From positions 1 to 49,812 of the forward strand of contig NVRK02000085.1 of NCBI GenBank assembly GCA_002400845.2: a DNA stretch of 49,812 nt, read 5' to 3'. Positions 18,482-27,550 of this stretch are shown here, in pieces (within the stretch, counting starts at the first letter, position 1; every line of letters begins with the position of its first letter). A program made the translations under genes and the position numbers. The notes below the pieces were generated by a model that had not been told where the DNA came from, made no database searches, and was given only the letters and a program-made list of their open reading frames with translations. The stretch comes from Hyphomicrobiales bacterium. Lineage in GTDB: Bacteria > Pseudomonadota > Alphaproteobacteria > Rhizobiales > Rhizobiaceae.

Positions 18482-18600
18482 TTATATAAGCTTTCAACCA
18501 TTGATGGGCCTGTTTATGGCCTGTTCTTTAAAGCTTATTCTATATCACAAAGCGCAAACATAAAAGTTAACTTTCAACGGAATTTGGTATGCTTCTAGTC

Positions 18601-18629
18601 TTGACTATCACGGTGTGGAGACATCAAAT
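18601..18629 (+). promoter_or_regulatory. Candidate sigma-70-type promoter of the nucleoside transporter/salvage operon
   Basis: TTGACT (18601-18606), a 17-nt spacer and TCAAAT (18624-18629) resemble -35 and -10 elements in the correct orientation, 55 bp upstream of the ATPase start. It lies in the 203-bp divergent space between slyX and the transporter genes. The -10 is imperfect. Confidence 0.45.
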
Positions 18630-18684
18630 AGCTCTGGGTAATATCGAGAAAAACGGCCCTAGTTTTGAGTTGAACGGAATGTAA

Positions 18685-20334
18685 ATGTCAAAAAAGAGTA
18701 CGGTTAAATCAAGAGAAAGAATAATTGCAGCGCGCAATAAAAGCATCGTTGGTGATACTCTTTCTTCGGCTATTAAACTAAATGGCATTTCAAAAAGCTT
18801 CGGGCATGTTCACGCCAATAAAGACATCGATTTAGACGTAAAAAAAGGTACTATTCACGGTATCATTGGCGAAAATGGAGCTGGCAAATCTACCCTCATG
18901 TCAATTCTTTACGGCTTTTATCAAGCCGACAGTGGCACGATTGAAATAGGGGGGGAAGTTCAAAAAATCAAAGACAGTCAGGCTGCGATTAAAGCTGGCA
19001 TTGGTATGGTGCATCAGCACTTCATGTTGGTAGAAAATTTTACGGTCTTAGAAAATATCATTCTAGGGGCTGAAGGTGGTTCTATTCTTAATAAAGCCAC
19101 TAACAATGCGAGAGAAGAATTGGCGCGGTTAGAAAAAGAATACGCGCTCGAAGTGGACCCAAATGCGGTGATTGAAGATTTGCCTGTGGGACTTCAACAG
19201 CGTGTAGAAATTCTAAAAGCATTGTATCGAGGAGCAGAAATATTAATTCTAGATGAGCCAACGGGTGTTTTAACGCCTGCAGAAGCAGACCACTTATTTA
19301 GAATTTTGGGTCAATTAAAAGACCAAGGTAAAACCATCGTTATGATTACGCATAAGTTGCGTGAGATCATGGCGATAACGGATGATGTTTCCGTGATGCG
19401 ACGTGGCAAAATTGTTGCAACAAGAAAAACAGCCGATACAAATGTAGAAGAACTTGCAGAACTAATGGTCGGGCGTAGCGTGTTGCTGAACGTTGAAAAG
19501 AAAAAATCGAAAGTTGGCGATGTTAAGCTGAGTATCGAAAACCTAACTGTCAAAGATTCTCGTGGCGTTATCATGGTAGATAATGTGAGCCTTAAGGTAC
19601 ATGCTGGCGAAATTGTTGGTATTGCTGGCGTTGCTGGTAATGGACAATCAGAATTACTCAAAGTAATATCTGGTATAAGCAAAGCCAAATCAGGCCGTGT
19701 AATTTTAGATGGAAAACCTATTGGCGTTATGGGCAAGGCGGACCCAAGAAAACTGCGTGAACGCGGTTTGGCGCATGTGCCAGAAGATCGCCATCATATG
19801 GGATTGGTACTACCCTTTGAAGAGAGCGAAAACTCAATTCTAGGGTATCAAAACAACACTGAATATCTCAATGGGCCATTTTTAAACATGGATGCTATTA
19901 GGGCTGATGCTGATGAGAAAATTGAACAATACGATATTCGGCCACCTTCGTCCAAGCTGAAAACTGCAAATTTTTCTGGCGGCAATCAACAAAAAATAGT
20001 GCTTGCACGTGAGATGGAGCGTGATCCAGTTGTGCTAATTATTGGTCAGCCAACAAGAGGGGTGGATGTGGGTGCGATTGAATTCATTCATAAACGCATC
20101 ATCGAAATGCGAGACGCAGGAAAAGCAATACTTTTGGTCTCAGTAGAATTAGATGAAATTAGATCGTTGGCAGACCGTGTATTGGTAATGTTTGCAGGCC
20201 GAATAGTGGGTGAACGTGACCCAAGTGCAAGCGAAGGTGAATTAGGCTTGTTAATGGCTGGCATTGAAGACAAGCCTGTTGACGACGACGTTATTGAAGC
20301 CAAAACTTTAGAAAATGGAGAGACTAAAAAATGA
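18685..20334 (+). CDS. Nucleoside ABC transporter ATP-binding protein (two fused ATPase domains)
   Basis: Two ABC domains are fused, as in carbohydrate uptake transporter-2 and BMP-type systems. The first has Walker A IIGENGAGKSTLMSILYGF, signature-like LPVGLQQRVEILKALYRGAE and Walker B ILILDEPTGVLTPAE. The second has a degenerate Walker A region (GVAGNGQSELLKVI), signature NFSGGNQQKIVLAREM and LIIGQPTRGVDVGAIEF. It begins with about 30 extra basic residues. It would power uptake with the two permeases downstream and the BMP protein upstream. Its stop overlaps the next start by four bases (ATGA). Confidence 0.93.
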   Translation: MSKKSTVKSRERIIAARNKSIVGDTLSSAIKLNGISKSFGHVHANKDIDLDVKKGTIHGIIGENGAGKSTLMSILYGFYQADSGTIEIGGEVQKIKDSQAAIKAGIGMVHQHFMLVENFTVLENIILGAEGGSILNKATNNAREELARLEKEYALEVDPNAVIEDLPVGLQQRVEILKALYRGAEILILDEPTGVLTPAEADHLFRILGQLKDQGKTIVMITHKLREIMAITDDVSVMRRGKIVATRKTADTNVEELAELMVGRSVLLNVEKKKSKVGDVKLSIENLTVKDSRGVIMVDNVSLKVHAGEIVGIAGVAGNGQSELLKVISGISKAKSGRVILDGKPIGVMGKADPRKLRERGLAHVPEDRHHMGLVLPFEESENSILGYQNNTEYLNGPFLNMDAIRADADEKIEQYDIRPPSSKLKTANFSGGNQQKIVLAREMERDPVVLIIGQPTRGVDVGAIEFIHKRIIEMRDAGKAILLVSVELDEIRSLADRVLVMFAGRIVGERDPSASEGELGLLMAGIEDKPVDDDVIEAKTLENGETKK

Positions 20335-20771
20335 CTAAGTTCGAACCGCGTATCAGCATCATTACACTGGGTGTAAAGAACATGAAAAAAGCGCGTAGTT
20401 TTTACGAAGCACTTGGCTGGAAAGCTGGTGGTCCCTCAAATGAGAATGTTACTTTTTTCCAAGGGCGCGGCATTATTTTAGGCCTATATGGGCATGATAC
20501 TTTGGCTGAGGATGCAGGAATTGAAACAGCCCCTCAACCAAAATTTCGGGGTAGTTCGTTGGCCTATAATGTTGCAAGTGTTAGTGAGGTTGATGAAGCG
20601 TTTGCCCACGCAATTGCCTGCGGTGCGAAGTCTGTAAAGCAACCAGAAAAAGTTTTCTGGGGTGGCTATTCGTGTTATTTTTCTGACCCAGATGGTCACC
20701 TATGGGAAGTGGCACATAATCCATTCGTAAAGTTTTCTGATGACGGGCATTTAATCATGGGCCAAGAATAG
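20331..20771 (+). CDS. VOC/glyoxalase-superfamily protein inserted in the nucleoside transporter operon
   Basis: The 146-residue protein has the paired beta-alpha-beta-beta-beta units of the vicinal oxygen chelate fold. The first (ISIITLGVKNMKKARSFYEALGW) starts each VOC half, and the second contains CYFSDPDGHLWEVAHNP with the usual metal-ligand Glu. It resembles uncharacterised glyoxalase/bleomycin-resistance-like proteins. Its position between the ATPase (4-bp overlap) and the first permease of one transporter is unusual and implies it is co-translated with the transporter. No substrate can be inferred. It may act on an imported nucleoside or be a passenger. Confidence 0.85.
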   Translation: MTKFEPRISIITLGVKNMKKARSFYEALGWKAGGPSNENVTFFQGRGIILGLYGHDTLAEDAGIETAPQPKFRGSSLAYNVASVSEVDEAFAHAIACGAKSVKQPEKVFWGGYSCYFSDPDGHLWEVAHNPFVKFSDDGHLIMGQE

Positions 20772-20797
20772 CCAAAAGAATAGCCAAAAAGAATAGC
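20766..20797 (+). repeat. Short tandem repeat spanning the VOC gene stop codon
   Basis: Units GAATAGCCAAAA (20766-20777), GAATAGCCAAAAA (20778-20790) and GAATAGC (20791-20797) are consecutive. The first unit contains the TAG stop of the VOC gene, so the stop-codon neighbourhood has been duplicated about 2.6 times. Confidence 0.9.
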
Positions 20798-20817
20798 TTT
20801 AAAGGGTTAACTTTAAA
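20798..20817 (+). promoter_or_regulatory. Potential hairpin over the ribosome-binding site of the first permease gene
   Basis: TTTAAAG (20798-20804), loop GGTTAA, CTTTAAA (20811-20817) form a 7-bp inverted repeat ending one base before the ATG. The AAGGG ribosome-binding sequence spans the left arm and loop. The stem is AT-rich and weak, so any effect on translation is speculative. Confidence 0.4.
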
Positions 20818-21942
20818 ATGAAGTTTGAATTTCCTAATTGGGTAGAATACGGACTTATACCGTTTCTAAATCTAGTAACTGCCTTTCTCGTTGCTGGCTT
20901 GGTTGTGTTAATCGTTGGGGAAAATCCACTTGATGCGGCATACTTTATGGTACGCGGCGCCTTTGGCTATGGCGGCGGCATTGGCTACACATTGTTTTAT
21001 GCCACAAACTTTATTTTCACGGGGCTGTCTGTCGCTGTCGCAATTCATTGCGGCCTGTTTAACATTGGTTCAGAAGGCCAAGCCTATATTGGCGGCATAG
21101 GTGTTGCTACCGCATGTTTAGCGCTAGATCGTTACATTCCGTGGTATTTCACATTTCCAATGGCCATTGCTGGGGCTGCAATTTTTGGTGCGGCATGGGC
21201 ATTAATACCCGCGTTGCTTCAAGCCAAACGAGGAAGTCATATTGTTATCACAACGATCATGTTTAACTTTATAGCCTCTGCATTGATGGTGTATTTATTG
21301 CGAGATGTTTTTAAGCCAGAAAAAACTCAAAACTTAGAAACAAGAACGTTTGAGACAGGCGGGCAAATACCAAAATTAGACTGGGTATTTGAACTGTTTG
21401 GCACGGGGCTTCAAGGTGCGCCTCTAAACTATTCATTTGTGTTGGCGCTGGTTTGTTGTTTTTTAGTGTGGCTATTAATATGGCGCACAAAATTAGGGTT
21501 CGATATAAGAACCATGGGCACTAGTCCATCTGCAGCGCAATATGCAGGCATCAACCAAACAAAAGTAATTGTAATTGCGATGCTTATTTCGGGCGCAATG
21601 GCAGGCATGATGGCAATTAACCCCATAATGGGCGATCAGGCTCGTATGGCAGAAGGGTTTCCGGGCGGCGCAGGTTTTGTTGGTATTGCTGTTGCACTAA
21701 TGGGGCGCAATCACCCAATAGGTATTATTTTAGCCGCCATTTTGTTTGGTGCTTTATGGCAAGGTGGTGCAGATTTAGCATTTGATATGCCAAACATTAC
21801 ACGCGATATTATTGTCGTTATTCAAGGCTTGGTCATTTTATTCGCTGGCGCACTGGATCATGTTTATAGACCGTTTCTTGCAAAGCTTTTTGAAAACAAA
21901 ACTGATAACGCTACAAGCAATTTAGCAGGGGAGGACACATAA
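20818..21942 (+). CDS. Nucleoside ABC transporter permease (first subunit)
   Basis: This is a hydrophobic protein of 374 residues in the BPD_transp_2 permease family. It carries the conserved AIHCGLFNIGSEGQAYIGG early motif and, later, IRTMGTSPSAAQYAGINQTK, the cytoplasmic coupling helix that contacts the ATPase. The further motif GAGFVGIAVALMGRNHP is typical of nucleoside (YufP/NupB-like) permeases. It forms a heterodimer with the next gene product. Its stop overlaps the following ATG by one base (TAATG). Confidence 0.92.
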   Translation: MKFEFPNWVEYGLIPFLNLVTAFLVAGLVVLIVGENPLDAAYFMVRGAFGYGGGIGYTLFYATNFIFTGLSVAVAIHCGLFNIGSEGQAYIGGIGVATACLALDRYIPWYFTFPMAIAGAAIFGAAWALIPALLQAKRGSHIVITTIMFNFIASALMVYLLRDVFKPEKTQNLETRTFETGGQIPKLDWVFELFGTGLQGAPLNYSFVLALVCCFLVWLLIWRTKLGFDIRTMGTSPSAAQYAGINQTKVIVIAMLISGAMAGMMAINPIMGDQARMAEGFPGGAGFVGIAVALMGRNHPIGIILAAILFGALWQGGADLAFDMPNITRDIIVVIQGLVILFAGALDHVYRPFLAKLFENKTDNATSNLAGEDT

Positions 21943-22910
21943 TGGACCTTTCAACTGTATTGCAGATTTTAGATTCTACAGTTCGATTATCAACCCCCCT
22001 ATTGTTAGCAGCTTTAGCAGGGCTTTATTCAGAGCGCGCTGGGGTATTTGATATTGGCTTAGAAGGAAAAATGTTAGGCGGTGCATTTGGCGCCGCCGCC
22101 GCCGCCGCCGTATTTGGGTCTGCATGGGCGGGGCTTTTAGCTGGCATTGGCGTTGCTCTTGCTATGTCGCTTGTGCATGCATTTGCCTCTATTACAGCAA
22201 AGGGCAATCAAATTGTTTCTGGTGTTTCTATCAATTTCATTGCGGCAGGTCTTACAGTTTTGTTGGGTCAAACTTGGTTTAATCGAGGCGGCAGAACACC
22301 GCAATTAAGTTCGGATGAACGCTTTAGTTCTATTACATTACCAGGTGTTGAGTTAGTTGCAGATATTCCCTTCTTTGGTCCTGTCTATAGAGAGCTTATT
22401 TCTGGCCATAATTTGTTGGTCTATGTCGCCTTTCTCATGGTACCGATAACGTGGTGGATTATATTTAAAACAAGGTTTGGCTTGCGACTTCGTGCAGTCG
22501 GTGAAAATCCTGCCGCTGTTGATACAGCAGGCATATCCGTTGTTTGGGCGCGTTATAGAGCCGTCATGATTTGCGGCATATTATGCGGCGTTGCTGGTAC
22601 TTATTTATCCATTGGTCTGTCTGCTGGCTTTGCGCAAAACATGACAGCTGGTAAAGGGTTCATTGCGCTTGCGGCTTTAATTTTTGCAAAATGGAAACCA
22701 CTTAATGTAATGTGGACTTGTCTTTTATTTGGGTTTTTAGATGCAGTTGCTATTCGCTTGCAAGGCGTTTCTGTTCCGGGCATAGGCACTGTACCGGTAG
22801 AATTAATGCAGGCATTGCCATATATATTAACGGTCGTATTGCTTGCAGGATTTATTGGAAAGGCAATCCCACCAAAAGCTGGTGGCGTGCCTTATTCAAA
22901 AGAACGATAA
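21942..22910 (+). CDS. Nucleoside ABC transporter permease (second subunit)
   Basis: The 322-residue multi-spanning permease has the family motif YSERAGVFDIGLEGKMLGGAF and the coupling helix RLRAVGENPAAVDTAGISV. The later stretch TAGKGFIALAALIFAKWKP corresponds to YufQ/NupC-like permeases. Six consecutive GCC codons (22092-22109) encode an alanine run in the third hydrophobic segment. It pairs with the preceding permease. The cytidine deaminase gene follows after 43 bp. Confidence 0.92.
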   Translation: MDLSTVLQILDSTVRLSTPLLLAALAGLYSERAGVFDIGLEGKMLGGAFGAAAAAAVFGSAWAGLLAGIGVALAMSLVHAFASITAKGNQIVSGVSINFIAAGLTVLLGQTWFNRGGRTPQLSSDERFSSITLPGVELVADIPFFGPVYRELISGHNLLVYVAFLMVPITWWIIFKTRFGLRLRAVGENPAAVDTAGISVVWARYRAVMICGILCGVAGTYLSIGLSAGFAQNMTAGKGFIALAALIFAKWKPLNVMWTCLLFGFLDAVAIRLQGVSVPGIGTVPVELMQALPYILTVVLLAGFIGKAIPPKAGGVPYSKER

Positions 22911-22953
22911 AGTAACGATATAAAAATAGAGCCAACTAAAAGGGTAATGAACC

Positions 22954-23334
22954 ATGGCAGCAGACTTACATCAGTTAGCATTACAAGCGGCAAAAAAATC
23001 GTATTCGCCGTATTCTAAATTCCCAGTAGGCGCAGTGATTAAAACAACAGATGGTCGTATTTATTCTGGCTGCAATATTGAAAACGCAGCTTATCCAGAA
23101 GGCTGGTGCGCTGAAACTTCTGCCATATCTCATATGATTATGGATGGCGGAGGCGAAATTGCAGAAGTTGCTGTGCTGGGTTTGAAAGCAGATTTATGCA
23201 CGCCCTGCGGCGGCTGTCGTCAACGCTTAGCAGAATTTGGAAGCGAACAAACAAAAATACATCTTTGTGACCAAGAAAAAATAACTGATACTATAACTTT
23301 GGGTGAATTATTGCCTAAAAGTTTCAAGCTTTAA
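22954..23334 (+). CDS. cdd: Cytidine deaminase (small, tetrameric zinc type)
   Basis: The 126-residue enzyme has YSPYSKFPVGAV, the active-site CNIENAAYPEGWCAETSAI with catalytic Glu next to the zinc ligand Cys, and CTPCGGCRQRLAEF with the two other zinc Cys ligands. Three cysteine ligands mark the short homotetrameric class. It deaminates cytidine and deoxycytidine to uridine and deoxyuridine, feeding the phosphorylases encoded next. Confidence 0.96.
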   Translation: MAADLHQLALQAAKKSYSPYSKFPVGAVIKTTDGRIYSGCNIENAAYPEGWCAETSAISHMIMDGGGEIAEVAVLGLKADLCTPCGGCRQRLAEFGSEQTKIHLCDQEKITDTITLGELLPKSFKL

Positions 23335-23363
23335 GCGATAGTTTTTAAAACTAGGAAGCCACT

Positions 23364-24173
23364 ATGAAAGCCGCAACCGCTGAACTTATAAAACGCCTAG
23401 AAGGCCGAACGCCAAAAACAGCATTAGTGCTGGGTTCTGGGCTTGGGGCATTTGTAGATCAAATTGAAGATGCCATTCATATTTCTTACGATGATCTAGA
23501 AGGTTTTCCAAAAAGCGGCGTTTCAGGGCACGCAGGCGAATTGGTTGTCGGCACTTTAAATGGTAAAAGTATAATTGTCCTGTCAGGGCGCATTCACTAT
23601 TACGAACAGGGCGATGCAAGCGCCATGCGCCTGCCAATTTCTGTTTTGCAGGCAGTGGGCGTAGAACGATTGGTGCTAACCAATTCGGCAGGGTCATTGC
23701 GAGAAGATTTGCCGCCAGGTTCAGTTATGCTGATTACCGATCATATTAATTGGTCAGGCATGAACCCGCTTATTGGTGAACCCACAGATGCGCGGTTTGT
23801 TGGCATGACAAATGCTTATAACAAAGAAATGAAAACGAGCATTCGTGAAGCTGCAAAGTCTGCCAACGTAGAATTGGGCGAGGGCGTTTATATGTGGTTT
23901 TCAGGGCCATCATTTGAAACACCTGCCGAAATTAAAATGGCCCGTATGTTAGGCGGTGATGCCGTTGGAATGTCTACCGTTCCAGAAGTTATTTTAGCGC
24001 GATTTATTGGGCTAGAAGTTGCCGCATTTTCAGTGATTACAAATTTTGGTGCTGGCATGACAGGTGGTGAATTATCTCATACAGAAACAAAAGAAATGGC
24101 CCCAATGGGCGGTGAAAAATTGGGTAAACTACTAGCGGCTTGGCTGGGCGCAAATACGGATACAAAAAAATGA
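23364..24173 (+). CDS. punA: Purine-nucleoside phosphorylase (trimeric PNP-I type)
   Basis: Features of the trimeric PNP class are LVLGSGLGAFVDQI, the phosphate-binding SGRIHYYEQGD, TNSAGSL, the purine-site FSGPSFETPAEIKMARMLG and GMSTVPEVILAR. It cleaves purine nucleosides with phosphate to the base and (deoxy)ribose-1-phosphate. At the base-recognition position the sequence reads VITNFGAGMTGG (Asn present), consistent with 6-oxopurines, but specificity is inferred. It overlaps deoC by four bases (ATGA). Confidence 0.93.
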   Translation: MKAATAELIKRLEGRTPKTALVLGSGLGAFVDQIEDAIHISYDDLEGFPKSGVSGHAGELVVGTLNGKSIIVLSGRIHYYEQGDASAMRLPISVLQAVGVERLVLTNSAGSLREDLPPGSVMLITDHINWSGMNPLIGEPTDARFVGMTNAYNKEMKTSIREAAKSANVELGEGVYMWFSGPSFETPAEIKMARMLGGDAVGMSTVPEVILARFIGLEVAAFSVITNFGAGMTGGELSHTETKEMAPMGGEKLGKLLAAWLGANTDTKK

Positions 24174-24946
24174 GTGAAACATTAAAAGCAGTAGCAATAA
24201 AATCTATTTCGCTTCTCGACCTTACCAATTTAAATGATGATTGTACCAATCAAGACATTGATGAGCTTTGCACAAAGGCACAAACGCAATTTGGCAATAC
24301 AGCGGCGATTTGCATTTGGCCCAGATTTGTAACTTATGCAAAACCATTATTAGCTGGTACTGGTATTCAAATCGCCACAGTTGTTAATTTTCCAAGCGGT
24401 GGAGTAGATACCGATAGTGTGGAAATTGAAACGCACAATGCGATTGATGCAGGTGCTGATGAAATAGATTTAGTGTTTCCCTATGAAGCATTTTTAGCTG
24501 GCGATATAGACACGGCCCAAGATCAAATAGTCAGAATAAAAGCTGTTTGCGGCAGAGATACACTTTTAAAAGTAATCATCGAAACGGGTGAATTAAAAAC
24601 GGATGAAGCAATAACATCGGCATCTCATTTGGCAATTGAAAATGGCACAAATTTTATCAAGACATCTACAGGCAAAGTGGCAGTAAACGCCACTCTGCAT
24701 TCAGCTAAACTTATGATGCAAGCAATTGCAGACAGTAAGAACGCTACCAACACAAAAGTTGGTTTTAAACCAGCTGGCGGATTAAAAACAACGCAAGATG
24801 CGGCGGATTATTTAGCCTTAGCAGAAGAAATTTTAGGTAAAGATTGGGCAAACCCCAACACGTTGCGATTTGGTGCATCTAGTATTTTGGCAAATTTACT
24901 TGCTACCTTAAAAGATGAAGATTCGCAAAAGACAAGTGGATATTAG
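24170..24946 (+). CDS. deoC: Deoxyribose-phosphate aldolase
   Basis: The conserved segments [44 protein letters not shown], the Schiff-base lysine region [15 protein letters not shown] and [11 protein letters not shown] identify DeoC. It cleaves 2-deoxyribose-5-phosphate to acetaldehyde and glyceraldehyde-3-phosphate. The frame could be opened ten codons earlier inside the phosphorylase gene. The ATG in the ATGA overlap at 24170 is the natural start. Confidence 0.95.
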   Translation: MSETLKAVAIKSISLLDLTNLNDDCTNQDIDELCTKAQTQFGNTAAICIWPRFVTYAKPLLAGTGIQIATVVNFPSGGVDTDSVEIETHNAIDAGADEIDLVFPYEAFLAGDIDTAQDQIVRIKAVCGRDTLLKVIIETGELKTDEAITSASHLAIENGTNFIKTSTGKVAVNATLHSAKLMMQAIADSKNATNTKVGFKPAGGLKTTQDAADYLALAEEILGKDWANPNTLRFGASSILANLLATLKDEDSQKTSGY

Positions 24947-24947
24947 C

Positions 24948-26261
24948 ATGCTGGCGCAAGAGATAATTGCCAAGAAACGCGACAAGAAAAAATTGTCTGC
25001 TGAAGAAATTAAAGAATTTATCGCGGGCGTTCCAAGCGAAGAGATTAGCGAAGGACAAATAGCATCCTTTGCTATGGCGGTGTTTTTAAACGGTATGGAG
25101 CGCGAGGAAACTGTCGCTTTAACGCAGGCCATGCGCGATTCAGGCGAAGTTTTAAATTGGGATATGCTCGATGGTCCAGTCGTAGACAAACACTCAACTG
25201 GGGGCGTCGGTGACAATGTCTCGCTCATGTTAGCCCCAGCAATTGCCGCTTGCGGTGCTTTTAACCCGATGATATCTGGCAGAGGTTTGGGCCATACAGG
25301 TGGCACACTGGACAAGTTTGATTCTATTCCAGGCTATCAAACACAACCAGATAATACACTGTTTCGCAAAGTTGTAAAAGAGGTCGGTTGTGCCATCATT
25401 GGTCAAACTGGAAATTTAGCCCCAGCCGATAAACGTATTTATGCCATACGCGATGTAACTGCTACCGTAGAAAGTGTTCCGCTTATTACTGCCTCTATTC
25501 TTTCTAAAAAATTAGCTGCTGGTCTTGATGGTTTGACGTTGGATGTAAAAGTTGGTTCCGGCGCTTTTATGGATTCATTAGAAAAAGCAAGAGAACTTGC
25601 TATTTCTTTGGTAGAAGTTGCCAATGGTGCAGGCGTTAAAACAACTGCTTTATTAACCGACATGGATCACCCATTAGCATCATGCGCAGGTAATGCAGTA
25701 GAAATGCAAAATGCAATAGATTTTTTGACAGGCAAAAAAATAGACAAAGATTTATGGGATGTAACCATTGCAACAGGTGCAGAAATGTTGCTTGCGGCAA
25801 AGCTAGTAATAAATGTTGATGAGGGTGCAGACAAAATGATCGTCGCCTACCAATCAGGCAGAGCGGCTGAAAAGTTTGGTCAAATGGTTTCAGGCTTAGG
25901 CGGGCCAAATGACTTTGTAGAAAAAGCTTCAACCTATCTAAAAATCGCAACGCACCATATTGTTGTTAATGCACCAGATAAAGAGTTTGCAGGAAATTTA
26001 GCTTTCGACACAAGGCAAATTGGTATGGCGGTGATTGAACTTGGAGGCGGGCGAACGCGTCCACAAGACTCTATAGATCACTCAGTTGGCATTACCAAAA
26101 TTGCTGGTCGTGACTGGAATGGGCAAAGCCCAATTTGTGAGATTTTTGCAAGAGATGAGGCGACCGCAAAAAGAGCGGAAAAACGCATTTTATCAGCCAT
26201 GCAATCTGGCGTAAATGCACGCTATCACGCTACTGGCTCCATAATAGAACGAATTGTCTAA
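24948..26261 (+). CDS. deoA: Thymidine phosphorylase
   Basis: The start [20 protein letters not shown], followed by [20 protein letters not shown] (phosphate-binding) and [20 protein letters not shown], matches DeoA through to [16 protein letters not shown]. The enzyme phosphorolyses thymidine and deoxyuridine to base and deoxyribose-1-phosphate. The length of 437 residues equals the family norm when this ATG, one base after the deoC stop, is used. A longer frame from 24915 would overlap deoC and adds no conserved sequence. It is the last gene of the plus-strand nucleoside run. Confidence 0.96.
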   Translation: MLAQEIIAKKRDKKKLSAEEIKEFIAGVPSEEISEGQIASFAMAVFLNGMEREETVALTQAMRDSGEVLNWDMLDGPVVDKHSTGGVGDNVSLMLAPAIAACGAFNPMISGRGLGHTGGTLDKFDSIPGYQTQPDNTLFRKVVKEVGCAIIGQTGNLAPADKRIYAIRDVTATVESVPLITASILSKKLAAGLDGLTLDVKVGSGAFMDSLEKARELAISLVEVANGAGVKTTALLTDMDHPLASCAGNAVEMQNAIDFLTGKKIDKDLWDVTIATGAEMLLAAKLVINVDEGADKMIVAYQSGRAAEKFGQMVSGLGGPNDFVEKASTYLKIATHHIVVNAPDKEFAGNLAFDTRQIGMAVIELGGGRTRPQDSIDHSVGITKIAGRDWNGQSPICEIFARDEATAKRAEKRILSAMQSGVNARYHATGSIIERIV

Positions 26262-26282
26262 TCTTGAATTCTAGCAGAGAAA

Positions 26283-26894
26283 TTAAGTGCCATATAATTC
26301 GAATATTATTTCTATACAGCGCTCAGTATGCACCTCAATTACATCTTCGTTCAATTCATCAGCAGTGCCAATTACGCGGCGCATTTGGCTATCGCCAAGC
26401 AATAATGCGACATAAACTTCGGTAATTTCTTTAGGGTTAGCTTTCTTTATGCGGCCCTGTTTCATTGCTCTTAAAAACACATCCGCAATCATTGGCGTAA
26501 TGGCATTGCGCCCATGTTTTGCGATCAGTGAGCCCAATACACCACCATCTGCAACATCTGCGGCCGCTGCTCTGTTAAGGATTACTGCGCGAATGCCAGA
26601 AGTAATTTTCAGTATCGCTGTGCCTGATTTTTGTAAGGTTATGCTAGGTGGTTCTTTTGTAAGAATTGCTTGCTTGAATAATTTGTCAGCAATGTGCGCA
26701 TTACTTTCAATCATCGCAGCAAGCAAGCCTTGCTTGTTTTTATACCACGCATAAAGCGTTTCGTTAGAGGCAGATGCCTCTTTAGCAATCGCCAACATAG
26801 AAGTTGCCTTATAACCCTTTTTACCGAGGATTTTATAAGCAGCAGAAAATATTTGCTGTTCACGATCTTCTCTAGAATCCTTTTTTAAGCCCAT
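26283..26894 (-). CDS. TetR/AcrR-family transcriptional regulator
   Basis: The N-terminal helix-turn-helix is AAYKILGKKGYKATSMLAIA followed by KEASASNETLYAWYKNKQGLL. The rest is the helical ligand/dimer domain resembling the TetR C-terminal AefR-like group. It is divergent from the DUF1772 membrane protein with a 118-bp intergenic region rich in dyads, so it probably represses that gene and itself. An ATG at 26894 is chosen over GTG at 26897 because of an AAGG sequence upstream. It converges on deoA with 21 bp between stops. Confidence 0.9.
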   Translation of the reverse strand: MGLKKDSREDREQQIFSAAYKILGKKGYKATSMLAIAKEASASNETLYAWYKNKQGLLAAMIESNAHIADKLFKQAILTKEPPSITLQKSGTAILKITSGIRAVILNRAAAADVADGGVLGSLIAKHGRNAITPMIADVFLRAMKQGRIKKANPKEITEVYVALLLGDSQMRRVIGTADELNEDVIEVHTERCIEIIFELYGT

Positions 26895-26903
26895 CACATA
26901 ACC

Positions 26904-26973
26904 TTACAAAATTGTAACTTGATTCTTAGAGTAAACATTTTTATAAAATTATCAACCGTATATTTTTGTACGG
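26904..26973. promoter_or_regulatory. Candidate TetR operators in the divergent tetR/DUF1772 intergenic region
   Basis: Two dyads are visible: TTACAA-AA-TTGTAA (26904-26917), just upstream of the regulator start, and CCGTATA-N4-TGTACGG (26956-26973, 6 of 7 arm positions matching). A weaker ACTTA-N5-TAAGT lies just before the DUF1772 gene. Such dyads between a TetR gene and its divergent target are the usual operator layout. Which one is bound is not known. Confidence 0.5.
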
Positions 26974-27012
26974 ATTAAATTAACTTACTAATTAAGTATG
27001 AAGGAATAAACA

Positions 27013-27546
27013 ATGGGAAATGCAATACGGACACTTCAAAGTAATATTATTGGTAAATTGGCTTTTGTAAGCTCTATAATAGCGCTTATTATTTTCGGAT
27101 TAATCGCAGGTTTCTTTTATGCATATTCAGTAGATGTTATGCCAGCGCTCGATAACTTACCGGCGCAAGAAGCAATCCGATCAATGCAAGAAATCAATAC
27201 AGCTGTTCGAAATCCTGTATTCTTTACAACATTCTTTGGGCCATTAATTATAGGTACCATCACAGTAGTTTTATTAACGCTGGCGAAAAACAAAAAAGCC
27301 ACAATTTATATTCTACTGGCAACTTTAACTTATTTACTTACAGCATTTTTGCCAACAGCAGCGATTAATGTTCCGATGAATCTTGAGCTGGGATTGATAG
27401 ACCTTCCAATAGGCAACGATAAAGCAATGGAAATTTGGAAAGTTTATTCTGCTAAATGGACATTTTGGAATACGGCAAGAACCATAGGTTCTACCATCGC
27501 TTTAATGCTTATTGGGTTTAGTCTAACCTCGCAGAAGACTAACTAA
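27013..27546 (+). CDS. DUF1772-type small membrane protein
   Basis: The 177-residue protein has four hydrophobic segments: about 17-38, 68-92, 95-118 and 150-172. The pattern FFYAYSVDVMPALDNLPAQEAIRSMQEINTAVRNP corresponds to the DUF1772 (anthrone-oxygenase-like) family, with a conserved MQ.IN..V.N. loop. Its biochemical role in bacteria is unknown. Divergence from a TetR regulator suggests inducible expression. An AAGGAATAAAC sequence provides the ribosome-binding site. Confidence 0.8.
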   Translation: MGNAIRTLQSNIIGKLAFVSSIIALIIFGLIAGFFYAYSVDVMPALDNLPAQEAIRSMQEINTAVRNPVFFTTFFGPLIIGTITVVLLTLAKNKKATIYILLATLTYLLTAFLPTAAINVPMNLELGLIDLPIGNDKAMEIWKVYSAKWTFWNTARTIGSTIALMLIGFSLTSQKTN

Positions 27547-27550
27547 TAAT

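Noticed and set aside
22092-22109. Six consecutive GCC triplets as a possible unstable microsatellite
   Set aside because: They keep the frame, encode alanines in a transmembrane helix and only six copies are present; ordinary coding is sufficient.
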